From JAKFWF01 sp963732635 (GTDB lineage Bacteria; Pseudomonadota; Alphaproteobacteria; Rhizobiales; Hyphomicrobiaceae): a stretch of DNA of 64,000 bases. This document shows positions 8,537 to 18,266 of this stretch, in pieces; position 1 is the first letter of the stretch, and each line of letters starts with the position of its first letter. The position numbers were made by a program, and so were the translations under genes. Below the pieces are notes generated by a model. That model had not been told where the DNA came from. It was given only the letters and a program-made list of their open reading frames with translations, and made no database searches. The stretch lies in contig CAVTAL010000007.1 of the NCBI GenBank assembly GCA_963732635.1, positions 353,708 to 417,707 on the forward strand. Reading direction: 5' to 3'.

Positions 8537-10069
8537 CTACTCCGCGCGCTCCATCTGGGCGTCCATCCGCTTTTCGCGTCGGCGCTGCACGGAGGAGGGG
8601 ATACGCATCGCTTCGCGGTATTTGGCGACGGTACGCCGTGCAATGTCGATGCCGTCGTCCTTGAGCCTTTCGACCAGCTTATCGTCCGACAGAACCCCCT
8701 GCGCGGTTTCACCGTCGATCAGCTGCTTGATGCGATGTCGGACGGCTTCGGATGAATGGGCTTCGCCCTCGCCCGAAGACGCGATCGAGGAGGTGAAGAA
8801 ATATTTCAGCTCGAAGATGCCGCGCGGCGTGGCGATGTACTTGTTCGAGGTAACGCGACTGACTGTCGATTCGTGCATCTTGATCGCATCCGCCACGGTC
8901 TTGAGATTGAGCGGCCTCAAGTGCTGGACACCATGGGCGAAGAAGCCGTCCTGCTGGCGCACGATCTCTTCGGCGACGCGTAGAATTGTACGCGCGCGCT
9001 GGTCGAGGCTCTTGGCGAGCCAATTGGCCGACTGCAGGCACTCGACGATGTAGTCCTTGTCTTGGGGCGAGCGCGCGGTGCGCGAAACCCGCGTATAGTA
9101 ACTGCGGTTGACAAGCACGCGCGGCAACGTGTCGTTGTTGAGTTCGACAAACCAGCTGCCGTCCGACGCCGGGCGAACCAATACATCTGGAACCACCGGC
9201 TGCACGTGAACGCTGCCGAAGGCGAGGCCAGGCTTCGGGTTGAGATGCTTAAGCTCCGCGATCATGTCGGAAAGTTCGTCCATTTCGACGCCAACTGCCC
9301 GCTTCAGCGCGGTGATGTTGTGCGAGCCGAGCAGGTCGAGATTGTCGAGGAGTGCGGCGATCTGCGGATCGAAGCGGTTCTGGTCCTTCAGCTGTAGAGC
9401 CAGGCATTCGGCCAAGCCGCGCGCCATGACACCGGGCGGATCAAACGTCTGCAATTTCGCCAGAACCCGCTCAACCAAATCAATCGAGCAGCCGAGCCGT
9501 ACGGCGATCTCTTCAAGTGCGGCAGTTAGATAGCCGGCGTCGTCGACCTGATCGATCAGGTACTGGCCGATCAGCCGTTCGGCAGGCGCCTGCAAGGCGA
9601 TTTGCATCTGTTCGAGCAAATGGTCTTTTAGCGAGATGTCGGCGGCGACGAAATTTTCGGGGTTGTATTCGTCATCACCGTATGAGCTCGAGCCGTTGCT
9701 GACGTTGGTCCAGTTGGAGCCGCCGAGGTCGGGGCCGATGTCGCCGCGCCCGGCGTCGGGGTAGAGGTTTTCCGCCGAGGTGTCCAACGCGCCGACAGCG
9801 TCGGCGTCGGGCTTGGCGAGATCGAGGGCTGTGTAGTCGTTGGCGGCTGTTGCGCCGGCATCTGACTCAAGCGCCGAGTCGATGGTCGTTGGCAGAGGTG
9901 CCTCGCCATTCTCGTCGCGCTCAAGCAGCGGGTTGCGCTCGACTTCCTGCTCGACGAAGGCGTTGAGTTCCATGTTCGACAATTGCAACAGCCGAATGGC
10001 CTGCTGGAGCTGGGGTGTCATCACCAGCTGCTGGCCTTGCCGCATTTCGAGGCGTGCCGAAAGCGCCAT
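8537..10069 (-). CDS. rpoN: RNA polymerase sigma-54 factor
   Basis: A 510-residue RpoN. The N-terminal activator-interacting region (MALSARLEMRQGQQLVMTPQ, glutamine-rich) is followed by an acidic linker, the core-binding domain, a HTH region (MHESTVSRVTSNKYIATPRG) and the C-terminal RpoN box ARRTVAKYRE that contacts the -24 element. It directs nitrogen-fixation, nitrogen-assimilation and other enhancer-dependent promoters. It follows lptB and precedes hpf, the conserved order of the phylum. The frame is intact. Confidence 0.98.
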   Translation of the reverse strand: MALSARLEMRQGQQLVMTPQLQQAIRLLQLSNMELNAFVEQEVERNPLLERDENGEAPLPTTIDSALESDAGATAANDYTALDLAKPDADAVGALDTSAENLYPDAGRGDIGPDLGGSNWTNVSNGSSSYGDDEYNPENFVAADISLKDHLLEQMQIALQAPAERLIGQYLIDQVDDAGYLTAALEEIAVRLGCSIDLVERVLAKLQTFDPPGVMARGLAECLALQLKDQNRFDPQIAALLDNLDLLGSHNITALKRAVGVEMDELSDMIAELKHLNPKPGLAFGSVHVQPVVPDVLVRPASDGSWFVELNNDTLPRVLVNRSYYTRVSRTARSPQDKDYIVECLQSANWLAKSLDQRARTILRVAEEIVRQQDGFFAHGVQHLRPLNLKTVADAIKMHESTVSRVTSNKYIATPRGIFELKYFFTSSIASSGEGEAHSSEAVRHRIKQLIDGETAQGVLSDDKLVERLKDDGIDIARRTVAKYREAMRIPSSVQRRREKRMDAQMERAE

Positions 10070-10126
10070 AGTTAACGACCCTGTTACCCTTATCGAAGTC
10101 CGGGTTCATGGTGTACTGACCACCGC

Positions 10127-10951
10127 TTAACCAAACATGTCGCCAAGGTACACTCGTCTGACGTCTTCGTTCGCTATGATTTCTTCCGGCTTACCTTGTG
10201 TCAGAACTTGACCATCATAGAAGATATACGCGCGATCGCTCAGGCTCAAAGTCTCGCGCACGTTGTGATCGGTAATCAGCACCCCGATGCCACGCTCGGT
10301 CAAGTGGCGGACGAGTTGTTGGATGTCGCCAACGGCAATCGGGTCGATGCCGGCGAACGGTTCGTCCAGCAACATGAACGACGGTCGGGAGGCCAGCGCC
10401 CGGGCGATCTCGCAACGCCGCCGCTCGCCGCCAGACAATGCGATCGAAGGCGATTTGCGCAGTCGGGTGATGCGAAATTCCTCGAGCAGGCTGTCGAGTT
10501 GCTCTTTTCGAGCCTTTTTCTTTGGTTCGACCAGTTCCAGCACCGACATGATGTTCTGTTCGACGGTGAGGCCGCGAAAGATCGAGGCTTCCTGCGGCAG
10601 ATAGCCGATGCCGAGCCGGGCACGGCGATACATAGGCAGCTTGGTGACATCGCGGCCGTCGATGGTGATGCGGCCGGAGTCGGCGGGCACGAGGCCGGTG
10701 ATCATGTAGAACACCGTGGTTTTGCCGGCACCGTTGGGCCCAAGTAGCCCGACCGACTCGCCACGGCCGAGCGCCAGCGTCACGCCGCGTACAACCATGC
10801 GCCGGCCATAGGTCTTCTTGACGTCGTGGACGGTGAGCCAGCCTTCGCCGGCCACCGGTTCGTTGTCGTCGGCGTAAGCTTCCTCGGCCTCTGCCGCGGA
10901 CTGGGCGGCGGCCACGCGTTTGGCCTTGGAGCCGAAGGTGAAGAGCTTCAC
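10127..10951 (-). CDS. lptB: LPS export ABC transporter ATP-binding protein
   Basis: The protein is an ABC ATPase with Walker A GPNGAGKTT, signature LSGGERRR, Walker B FMLLDEPFAGIDP and the H-loop TDHNVRET, matching LptB. It powers extraction of lipopolysaccharide from the inner membrane with LptF/LptG. The start is uncertain: I chose GTG 10951 (VKLFTFGSKAK), just beyond the upstream stop at 10995, because a longer frame to 11323 would run inside the lptC-lptA gene. This gives a roughly 40-residue N-terminal extension before the ABC domain. No good ribosome site is visible, so translational coupling is possible. Confidence 0.93.
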   Translation of the reverse strand: MKLFTFGSKAKRVAAAQSAAEAEEAYADDNEPVAGEGWLTVHDVKKTYGRRMVVRGVTLALGRGESVGLLGPNGAGKTTVFYMITGLVPADSGRITIDGRDVTKLPMYRRARLGIGYLPQEASIFRGLTVEQNIMSVLELVEPKKKARKEQLDSLLEEFRITRLRKSPSIALSGGERRRCEIARALASRPSFMLLDEPFAGIDPIAVGDIQQLVRHLTERGIGVLITDHNVRETLSLSDRAYIFYDGQVLTQGKPEEIIANEDVRRVYLGDMFG

Positions 10952-10994
10952 AGGAGCTGTATCCGGTTCGATTTGGCCCGCTTCTGGGCTGCAT

Positions 10995-13070
10995 TCAGTT
11001 TCTAGATGGCGGCGTCGAGGTCCAGCCCGAAGTTTCGGCGGCCGGTGCCTTGCGCTTGGGCACTGGTGCGGTTTCGGTTTGCCATGGCTGTGCGGCGTTC
11101 TTACCGCTGTCGCCCTTGCCGCCTGACTTGGCAGCCAATCCGGATTTGGGACTGAAGACTGCGCATTGGCGGCCTGCACCACAGGCATTCGGATCGGTTG
11201 CGAACGCCGGCACGGCAGGAGGCGCCACCGGCTCCTTCTTCGTCGGCAGGTCGGGTAGCGTATAGGGCGCGCGCTGTTCGGTGGGCGAGAACGATACCGA
11301 CGGGCCGTTGCCCTTGTTTTCATTCTCCATGTAGGTCACGCCAGTCGTCATGTCGATGATCGCCTTCTGGCCGTAGACGACGCTTTCCCCGTCCTTCAGG
11401 GCGACTTTGCCGCCGATGATGACCTTGTTCGCCTTGACGTCGAAATCCGCCCAGTCGCCGGTGGCGCTCTGGTTGCCGGTCGAGGTCACCTCGACATGCT
11501 GATTGGCGCGGACGCGTTGCAACTGTGCTGATGGCTGCTTGGCTTCACCAGCGCCGGCCACGACCATCCCGGCCTCTCCGCTGTAGGTTGCGACCAACTC
11601 CGGCGTGCGGATCTGGAAGCCGCCCTGCACCGCATGCACGGCGCCGCGATAAGTTGCGGTCTTGTCTTTGTCGCGCACATCGAGCGTCTCGGCGTCGATG
11701 TCGATCGGTGCGTTGGGATCGGTGCGAAAAACGAGGCCCGCTCCTGGCGCTGCCGCTGTTTGGGGCTCGGCCTTCTTGACCGGTCCCTTGGCCGCACCCG
11801 CTGCCGCCTGGAAGAAACGAGTGGCGATCCGCCCTGCTGGACTGCCACCCTCCGACGGCGTCGAAAGCTTGGTCACGCCAGCCTTGCGGTCGAGGAATAG
11901 CCGGCCGCCACGCAAGACGTTCTTGTCCTGAGTGACCACGACATTGCCGGTGAGTAACGCCGTGTCTGAGCGCGAATCGAGATCAGCGCGGTCGCTGGTG
12001 GCTTTGCGCTCGGGACCGGAGTTCATCACCACACGGCCAAGTAGTGCCATCGTCTCCTGCGTCGCATCGAAATCAGCCGAGTCTGCGGTAATTCTGTCGG
12101 TGCCCTGGATCAACATGACGTTGGAAGGCACAAACAAGCGGCTGAGTTTGCCCGCCGTTGTTGGAGCCGCGCCCGCAGCCGTCATCGCCGCACCATCATA
12201 GAACGCCTGTACCTCGGGCGCGCTCAGCGTTGCTTCGCCTTGTCGGGCAACCACGTCGCCGGTGAATATGGCGGTCTTCTTGACGTCATCGACATGCAGG
12301 GTCCGCGATGCGATATCGACCGGCGCGTCGGAAGATCCCATCATGCGCGGTCCGCCGTTCGAAACTGCCTTGGGCGTGGCGCCTGCCGGTTTAAGGGCGG
12401 GCTTCAAGCGGGTCATCACGCCATTGCCGAAAATGACCTGCTTGGTGGCTTGCCGGATATCCATTTCGTTGGCGCGCACCTGACCAGCGGCCATATCGAT
12501 CGCGACCGGCTGCCTTGAGACGATACGGTTCTCCTTCATCAGGATCGTCGCTTGGCTGAGATCGGCGCGCATGCCGTCGTCGCCACGGATCTTGATGTCG
12601 TCGAACAGTTCGAGTTGGTTTGTTTTGTTGTCGAATGTGCCGCGCGGAGCAGTCAGGGTCACGATGCCGTTGGTGACCTGCACGATCCGGCCGTCAATCT
12701 GCGTGAGTTCGATCGGGCCTTGCTGCTTGATGTCCTGCACCGCAGTCTTGGCGGCGACGGTGAAACGACTACCGTCTTTGTTGAACCCCTCATAGCGCGG
12801 GTTGGACATGGTGAGGTTCTGCGTCGAGATCGCAATCGTGCCGGTGTCGATCTTGCCCATCGGCGTGCGATATTTCATCCGCATGCCAGCGCCATACGAC
12901 ATCAGCGCGATCAATGCCGTGGCCGGCAGAGCATAGCGCATGAAGCGCACCAAGGCCGTATGCCGACGCGCGTGCGCGAACGAGCGCGCGCGATCCGTCG
13001 CATTGCCGGCGGCCGCAGCCTTCGCCCCGGTCAGTCGGCGCACGACGGGAAATGTGCCTTGGAGCGCCAT
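10995..13070 (-). CDS. LptC-LptA fusion, LPS transport bridge protein
   Basis: One uninterrupted frame of about 691 residues combines two normally separate proteins. Residues about 40-65 are a membrane anchor (FMRYALPATALIALMSYGAG); up to about 225 is an LptC domain (MSNPRYEGFNKDGSRF). Then come two OstA/LptA domains, opening APVDIASRTLHVDD near residue 250 and APIDIDAETLDVRD near residue 455. The C-terminus is proline-rich and low complexity. LptC anchors in the inner membrane and LptA forms the periplasmic bridge for lipopolysaccharide, so this protein would carry anchor and bridge in one chain. It lies directly upstream of lptB. ATG 13070 has only a weak ribosome site. Confidence 0.88.
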   Translation of the reverse strand: MALQGTFPVVRRLTGAKAAAAGNATDRARSFAHARRHTALVRFMRYALPATALIALMSYGAGMRMKYRTPMGKIDTGTIAISTQNLTMSNPRYEGFNKDGSRFTVAAKTAVQDIKQQGPIELTQIDGRIVQVTNGIVTLTAPRGTFDNKTNQLELFDDIKIRGDDGMRADLSQATILMKENRIVSRQPVAIDMAAGQVRANEMDIRQATKQVIFGNGVMTRLKPALKPAGATPKAVSNGGPRMMGSSDAPVDIASRTLHVDDVKKTAIFTGDVVARQGEATLSAPEVQAFYDGAAMTAAGAAPTTAGKLSRLFVPSNVMLIQGTDRITADSADFDATQETMALLGRVVMNSGPERKATSDRADLDSRSDTALLTGNVVVTQDKNVLRGGRLFLDRKAGVTKLSTPSEGGSPAGRIATRFFQAAAGAAKGPVKKAEPQTAAAPGAGLVFRTDPNAPIDIDAETLDVRDKDKTATYRGAVHAVQGGFQIRTPELVATYSGEAGMVVAGAGEAKQPSAQLQRVRANQHVEVTSTGNQSATGDWADFDVKANKVIIGGKVALKDGESVVYGQKAIIDMTTGVTYMENENKGNGPSVSFSPTEQRAPYTLPDLPTKKEPVAPPAVPAFATDPNACGAGRQCAVFSPKSGLAAKSGGKGDSGKNAAQPWQTETAPVPKRKAPAAETSGWTSTPPSRN

Positions 13071-13222
13071 GGTGTCGGGGTGCCGAGGATAAGCAAAATC
13101 AAGAAGGACATAACGCGACGAATTCGGCGGCAATGTGGGTGGATTTCCAGTTCGAGGCAAGCATCGGCAAGCGCCGCGACGCCGAGACCGGGGACAAGTC
13201 TTCCGACTGTGGCACTATTCCA

Positions 13223-13843
13223 TTAATGTGCGAAAATGTCGCTTTCTTCGAAACCGGCAAGGTCTAGTGCCGCGCGGGTGGTCAGGAATTCGAAGCAACG
13301 GGCAGCGAGGTCCGCGCGCCCTTGACGAGCCAGCATCGTGTCCAGCTTTCGCATCAACTCATGCAAATGCAACACATCCGAGGCTGCATAGGCCAACTGT
13401 TGCTGTGTCAGGTCCTTGGCGCCCCAGTCGGAACTCTGCTGTTGCTTCGACAGTTCGATGCCCGCCAATTCCGCAGTGAGGTCTTTCAGGCCGTGCCGAT
13501 CGGTGTAGGTGCGGACCAGCTTCGAAGCGATCTTGGTACAGTAGATATTGCGCGTTTCGACACCGAGGTTGTGCTTGAGAACCGCCAGATCGAAGCGCGC
13601 GAAGTGGAAAATTTTAATCAGCTTCGGGTCGGTCAATACGGCGGTTAGGCGCGGTGCCGTCGTCTGGCCGGCTGCGATTTGGACGAGATGCGCCGATCCG
13701 TCACCTGCCGACAATTGAACGAGGCAAAGTCGGTCGCGATGGGGCCGTAAGCCCAGCGTCTCGGTGTCGATTGCAACGGCGCCCTGAAACCGGACGGTGT
13801 CGGGCAGGTCGCCCTGATGCAGTTCGATGCGCGCCGCGGTCAT
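13223..13843 (-). CDS. rnd: Ribonuclease D-like 3'-5' exonuclease
   Basis: A 206-residue DEDD exonuclease. Exo I is AIDTETLGL (D26, E28), Exo II lies in FHFARFDLAVL, and Exo III is QLAYAASDVLHLH with the tyrosine of the DEDDy type. It has only the catalytic domain and lacks the HRDC domains of E. coli RNase D, which is usual for the short form next to lptC in Hyphomicrobiales. It probably trims the 3' ends of stable RNAs. It is the first gene of the minus-strand LPS/rpoN cluster. Confidence 0.92.
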   Translation of the reverse strand: MTAARIELHQGDLPDTVRFQGAVAIDTETLGLRPHRDRLCLVQLSAGDGSAHLVQIAAGQTTAPRLTAVLTDPKLIKIFHFARFDLAVLKHNLGVETRNIYCTKIASKLVRTYTDRHGLKDLTAELAGIELSKQQQSSDWGAKDLTQQQLAYAASDVLHLHELMRKLDTMLARQGRADLAARCFEFLTTRAALDLAGFEESDIFAH

Positions 13844-13997
13844 GGGTAAGTCTCCAATGCATTTGCGCTGTTAAGGCCTTCGGGTTTGGCGTGTAACGCG
13901 ACCGGCACCTGGATACCAGCGCGCATGTATTCCCTGTGCCGCCGGCAAGTGGTGGCATTCGCGATCCACCCGCAAAAAGTGTGTATTTTGTCAAACA

Positions 13998-14012
13998 ACA
14001 ACTAATGGTTGT
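13998..14012. promoter_or_regulatory. Possible operator upstream of the GntR gene
   Basis: ACAAC-TAATG-GTTGT is a 5-bp dyad in the only AT-rich stretch (13975-14035) before the GntR-family gene. GntR/HutC regulators often bind such short dyads near their own promoter. The assignment rests on position and symmetry only. Confidence 0.3.
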
Positions 14013-14098
14013 ATTTAACAGAATTGCCGATTATAGCTACAGCCACAGGTTGAGGGAGTCCTTGTTCAAATTCTGGTGGAGCATTGCGGGAACTCGTC

Positions 14099-14836
14099 AT
14101 GAAAGCACAGGAGAGCAATCGCAACGGGGTCGTGGCTCAGCCACTATACGCCCAAGTTCGAGAAAGATTGCTGCAGCGGATTCTTGGTAGGGAGTGGCAG
14201 CATGGGCAACTGCTGCCTAATGAATTCGATCTGGCGCGCCAATTCGGTGTGAGCATAGGCACCATCCGAAAGGCCGTCGAAGGATTGGAAGCTGCCAAGA
14301 TCGTTGTGCGAAAACAGGGCCGCGGCACGTTTGTCGAACGTGAGTGCGCGTTACCGCAAAACGAGCCGGTGAGTTGGTTCGCCGAAATCGGGATCGAACT
14401 GGTTGTGGGAAATCCGACAACCCTGGCGATCGAGCAACGCGTCGCCACGGCGCAGGAACGTTCAGCCTTGATGCTCCAGCCCGATGAAGACGTGATCGTC
14501 ATTCGCAGACGGCGCGCATTCACCGGGAACGCGTTGGTATTGGATCAGATTGCATTGCCGCAGCGGCTGTTCTTCGATCTCGAACCGGGCGAGCCACTGC
14601 CGACAAACCTGTACGAGTTCTATGGCGACTACTTCGGCGTTCGCGCCGTGAAGTGCCGCGAAACGGTGTCGGTCACGGCGGCCGCGGACGAGGTTTCCGG
14701 GCTTGTCGCGGTTGCTGCGGGGGCGCCGCTGATCAAGATTGATCGCACGGCATATTCGGCGTCTGGCGAAGCCATGGAATGGCGAGAATCGTTCTGCAAT
14801 TTGCCAAATGGGCTCAATTTTTCCGGCGCGTGCTGA
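14099..14836 (+). CDS. GntR/HutC-family transcriptional regulator with UTRA domain
   Basis: About 245 residues. Residues 15-80 form the winged GntR HTH (PLYAQVRERLLQRILGREW, then LARQFGVSIGTIRKAVEGLE and GRGTFV). Residues about 95-235 are a UTRA effector-binding domain. ATG 14099 is chosen over the upstream TTG at 14084. The gene stands alone between rnd and prs, so neither effector nor target is indicated; the short dyad at 13998 may be its own operator. Confidence 0.9.
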   Translation: MKAQESNRNGVVAQPLYAQVRERLLQRILGREWQHGQLLPNEFDLARQFGVSIGTIRKAVEGLEAAKIVVRKQGRGTFVERECALPQNEPVSWFAEIGIELVVGNPTTLAIEQRVATAQERSALMLQPDEDVIVIRRRRAFTGNALVLDQIALPQRLFFDLEPGEPLPTNLYEFYGDYFGVRAVKCRETVSVTAAADEVSGLVAVAAGAPLIKIDRTAYSASGEAMEWRESFCNLPNGLNFSGAC

Positions 14837-14961
14837 GCCAGTTGCGACGAATGTCTCCGCTCGCTTGGACCGGGCCAGTCTTCGCCTGCGCCGGGCACAT
14901 CACCAGCAACCGAGAGCTCCTCGGAGACATTGGGTCGAATGCCGGAATTCGTGCAATCGCC

Positions 14962-15981
14962 TCAGTCGTAGAACAGGCTCGATACGCTTTCCTCGCGTGC
15001 GGTGCGGGCGATGGCCTTCGCGATCAATGGCGCGATCGAAAGCACGCGGATGTTCTTTGCCGCTTTAACGACTTCGGTCGGCTGAATCGAATCGGTGATG
15101 ACGAGCGACTTCAGGCTGGAATTCTGGATCTTGGCCACCGCGCCACCAGACAATACGCCGTGCGTGATATAGGCCATGACCTCGATCGCACCGCTCTTCA
15201 AAAGTGCCTCGGCGGCATTGCACAAGGTGCCGCCTGAATTGACGATGTCATCGACCAGGATGCAGCGCTTGCCGCGCACGTCGCCGATGACGTTCATGAC
15301 TTCGCTTTCGCCGGGCCGCTCGCGGCGTTTGTCGCAGATCGCGATCGGCGCATCGATGCGCTTGGCAAGTGCACGGGCACGCACGACGCCGCCGACGTCA
15401 GGCGAGACCACGCACAGGTTTGACAGTTCGAAGCGCGACTTGATGTCCTTCACCATGCTCGGCGCGGCGAATAGGTTGTCGGTCGGGATGTCAAAGAAGC
15501 CCTGGATCTGGCCGGCGTGCAGATCGAGCGTCAGTACACGGTCGGCGCCGGCGCGTTCGATCATGTTGGCGACGAGCTTGGCCGAAATTGGAGTGCGCGG
15601 ACCGGGCTTGCGATCCTGACGCGCGTAACCGAAGTAGGGCATGACGGCATTGATGCGCCGGGCCGATGCGCGCTTCAGCGCGTCGATCAGGATCAGCAAT
15701 TCCATCAGATTATCATTGGCTGGAAATGACGTGGACTGCATGACGAACACGTCGGTGCCGCGGACGTTCTCCTGAATTTCGACGAAGACTTCCATATCGG
15801 CAAATCGTCGGCAGACCCCCTTGGTGAGCGGCGTCCTGAGGATGGTCGCGATATCCTCGCCCAGCGTCCGATTGCTGTTGCCGGCCACCAGCTCGATCTT
15901 GAGGTCACCAAGCAGGTTTTCCGAATCCAGCAGCTCTCTCGCACCGTCCTTGGACAGGTCCTTGGATGTGTCTTTCGACAT
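14962..15981 (-). CDS. prs: Ribose-phosphate pyrophosphokinase
   Basis: A 339-residue PRPP synthetase: ribose-5-phosphate + ATP gives PRPP + AMP, feeding purine, pyrimidine, histidine, tryptophan and NAD synthesis. Visible motifs are YFGYARQDRK (ATP flag), DLHAGQIQGFF, SPDVGGVVRARALA, and the PRPP loop ILVDDIVNSGGT. It carries an unusual lysine/aspartate-rich N-terminal extension of about 20 residues (MSKDTSKDLSKD) before the conserved start. The upstream lipoprotein gene ends at a strong terminator, so prs is likely transcribed from its own promoter around 16000-16150. Confidence 0.97.
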   Translation of the reverse strand: MSKDTSKDLSKDGARELLDSENLLGDLKIELVAGNSNRTLGEDIATILRTPLTKGVCRRFADMEVFVEIQENVRGTDVFVMQSTSFPANDNLMELLILIDALKRASARRINAVMPYFGYARQDRKPGPRTPISAKLVANMIERAGADRVLTLDLHAGQIQGFFDIPTDNLFAAPSMVKDIKSRFELSNLCVVSPDVGGVVRARALAKRIDAPIAICDKRRERPGESEVMNVIGDVRGKRCILVDDIVNSGGTLCNAAEALLKSGAIEVMAYITHGVLSGGAVAKIQNSSLKSLVITDSIQPTEVVKAAKNIRVLSIAPLIAKAIARTAREESVSSLFYD

Positions 15982-16153
15982 TGGCGGTCCTTTTATGGAA
16001 GCGGTGCGCGTGACGTTCGCGTGAGGCCGGTCGGCGGCTGCCTACTAGCAAGGGGGGCATGGCCTGTAAACGCCTGCGTCCGCAATGCTGGCACAGCCAA
16101 CAGGGAAATCGGTGGGTTGGATGCATTTGTCGGCGTTAGTGGAAACCATAAGA

Positions 16154-16183
16154 AAGCCCACCGGCGTCGACGTCGGTGGGCTT
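16154..16183 (-). terminator. Intrinsic terminator downstream of the lipoprotein gene
   Basis: A perfect 10-bp stem, AAGCCCACCG / CGGTGGGCTT, with a 10-nt loop is followed on the minus strand by TTCTTAT. It lies 33 bases after the stop at 16216 and upstream of prs. Confidence 0.8.
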
Positions 16184-16215
16184 CGTTAGTGGTCAATGCC
16201 CCACAGGGCAAAGCA

Positions 16216-17250
16216 TCAATTAACCTTGCGATCGGCGGAGGGTGCCGCAGACGATTGGATCTGCTTGCCAGAGCGATGATCGGCTATCACCTGCTTGATC
16301 TGCACTGAAGCCGCCTTCGCCGCGTCTTCCGCGCTCTGCCCCCACGACTTGTCGAGATAGCCAGCCGGCACTTCGTTGTTCTGCGTGATCTTGGCGACCT
16401 CGACCCCTTTTGGATCGTTGATCGTCCAGTTGATCGCAATCGCCTGCATGCCATCCTTCGCCGGCTTGATCTTCACGTCGGCGCCGACGCGATAGACATT
16501 CTGTCCAGCTTCGGTGAACTGCACGCCCTTTTCCTCGAGTTCGCGGCGCATGGCGCTGGCCAATGACGAATTGCCGTCACCCGGCGCGCCGGAGACGCGT
16601 GGCGATACCGACATGATCGCACCTGAGATGCTGCCCGTTGTGGTGTTGCTGGTGGCGGTCGCCTCCGGAGCAGCTTGGGCGACGGCAGGGCCAGCGGCGG
16701 CAGCCATTGGCACGCCGCCTTGCGACTGTGTAGGCAGCCAAGCGGCAAGTGAGCTTGCGGTCTTGTCGGCAATCGCCTGAACGATCTGGGGTGTTACCGG
16801 AGACCACGGATCACCACCTTGGGCCGGGGCCAGGGCTTCCTCGCCGGTAATGCGATTGACCCGCTTGCCGCTGGTATCGGTCACATCCCAGATATAGGAC
16901 AGCTTATTACCGGACTTGTCCTTGGTGGGAGCCACGAAGTAACCGCGCAGGGTGTAATTGGACGCTTCGTTCGTGGACTTGGCGATGGCGATTTTCTGCC
17001 GTTCCGCCGAATCCGTGAGCTGCGACACCAAGGTCTTTGAAACACTTTCTGGCGGCCCAATCAGCGGCGCTATCGCGATCCTGCTTGAGGATTGTGGCGC
17101 CGCCTGTGCAACCGGCGGCGGCGCTAGAGCTGGCGAGGCGGTCGGCGTGTTGTTGGATCCGAGCAGGTTACTGCTGGTTTCGCAACCGGCCAAGCCCATG
17201 GTGGCAAGGCATGTGGCCACCACCCACAGCGCGCGTGTGGACGTCTTCAT
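16216..17250 (-). CDS. Exported lipoprotein, conserved hypothetical
   Basis: About 344 residues starting MKTSTRALWVV with a clear lipobox L-A-G-C at Cys23, so it is processed by LspA and Lgt and anchored in a membrane. The mature part begins with a proline/alanine/serine-rich linker, then two soluble segments (about residues 55-160 and 235-330). No enzymatic motif is evident. The pgeF-lipoprotein-prs order is also seen in Bradyrhizobium relatives. ATG 17250 is chosen because it places the signal peptide at the N-terminus; the frame is open further upstream. Confidence 0.8.
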   Translation of the reverse strand: MKTSTRALWVVATCLATMGLAGCETSSNLLGSNNTPTASPALAPPPVAQAAPQSSSRIAIAPLIGPPESVSKTLVSQLTDSAERQKIAIAKSTNEASNYTLRGYFVAPTKDKSGNKLSYIWDVTDTSGKRVNRITGEEALAPAQGGDPWSPVTPQIVQAIADKTASSLAAWLPTQSQGGVPMAAAAGPAVAQAAPEATATSNTTTGSISGAIMSVSPRVSGAPGDGNSSLASAMRRELEEKGVQFTEAGQNVYRVGADVKIKPAKDGMQAIAINWTINDPKGVEVAKITQNNEVPAGYLDKSWGQSAEDAAKAASVQIKQVIADHRSGKQIQSSAAPSADRKVN

Positions 17251-17486
17251 TTTCGCAGCAGTGCCGATGGTCGTCACGATGACGTCCCCCTGATCATTTT
17301 GACCCGATGGCCCCGGCGACCGACGTACAAACTTGGCGGCCTCTCCTTCTACGCTCCGGAATACCTTGTACATTTCACGATACCTAGCGCCGCTAGACGC
17401 CTCTCGTCCAAGGAAAATCACCGAGAATCAGTGCCCAAGGCTAACGCATAAAGTGGATTGGTCAGCGAAATCTGTGAATTGTGCGG

Positions 17487-18266
17487 TTATGCCACGACAA
17501 TTGCGGAGATTTGGCGACCGTAGTCAGGTTCGGCAAGATGGGTGGCACGGCGATAGCTGTAGAACAGCTCCGGGTGGGCGTAAGTGCAGTGGGGCGAGGC
17601 CGTGAAATCGGCGATGCCGGCCCGTTGCAGTTGGCGGGCGACGAAAGCGGGCAGGTCGAAGTGAGCCCTTGTCTTGCCCCGTGGCACCGAGAAGAACCGC
17701 GAATTTTCGGCCGAGGCAGCAATGAACTGGGCTTCCAACTCCGGTCCAACCTCGTAGTTTGGCTGGTGGATGCAGGGACCGACGGCGGCAACAATATCGC
17801 CACGGCGGGCACCGAGGTCTTCCATCGCGGTGATGGTCGATTCAAGAATGCCAGCGACGGCGCCGCGCCAACCTGCATGGGCTGCGCCGACAACCCCTGC
17901 TCTCGAGTCGGCGAACAAAACGGGTGTGCAATCGGCCGCCAGCGCACCGAGCACGACGCCCGGAGTGTTGGTCACCAGCGCATCGGCCTTGGGCACAAAC
18001 CCCGCTTCGAATGGGCGATCGATGGTGAGCGCGATGGCACTATGGATCTGGTGGACGGTGACGACCTGACCGGCAGCGGCGCCAAGGTGGCACGCGATGC
18101 GATTTCGATTCTCGACGACGCGGGCGCGGTCATCGTTCGAACCGAGACCGCAGTTGAGAGCGCCGTAAATGCCCGACGATGTTCCGCCTTGGCGGGTGAA
18201 GAAGCCATGCCGGATGCCGGCAAGCGATCCGAGCAGCGGCGAAGAAATGACGGTGCCATCGATCAT
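17487..18266 (-). CDS. pgeF: PgeF/LACC1-type protein (peptidoglycan editing factor, former polyphenol oxidase)
   Basis: A 259-residue YfiH/LACC1-family protein. The zinc ligands expected in the family are present: a histidine in VHQIHSA (H75), C113 in ADCTPVLF and H130 in AAHAGWRGAV. Family members act on purine nucleosides in vitro, and PgeF removes L-Ser wrongly added to UDP-MurNAc in E. coli. Its ATG overlaps the TGA of midA (ATGA), so it is probably translated with midA and lgt. Confidence 0.93.
   Translation of the reverse strand: MIDGTVISSPLLGSLAGIRHGFFTRQGGTSSGIYGALNCGLGSNDDRARVVENRNRIACHLGAAAGQVVTVHQIHSAIALTIDRPFEAGFVPKADALVTNTPGVVLGALAADCTPVLFADSRAGVVGAAHAGWRGAVAGILESTITAMEDLGARRGDIVAAVGPCIHQPNYEVGPELEAQFIAASAENSRFFSVPRGKTRAHFDLPAFVARQLQRAGIADFTASPHCTYAHPELFYSYRRATHLAEPDYGRQISAIVVA

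Noticed and set aside
10127..11323. A 398-residue LptB starting at 11323
   Set aside because: The extra 124 residues lie inside the lptC-lptA coding sequence and are basic low-complexity sequence without resemblance to LptB.
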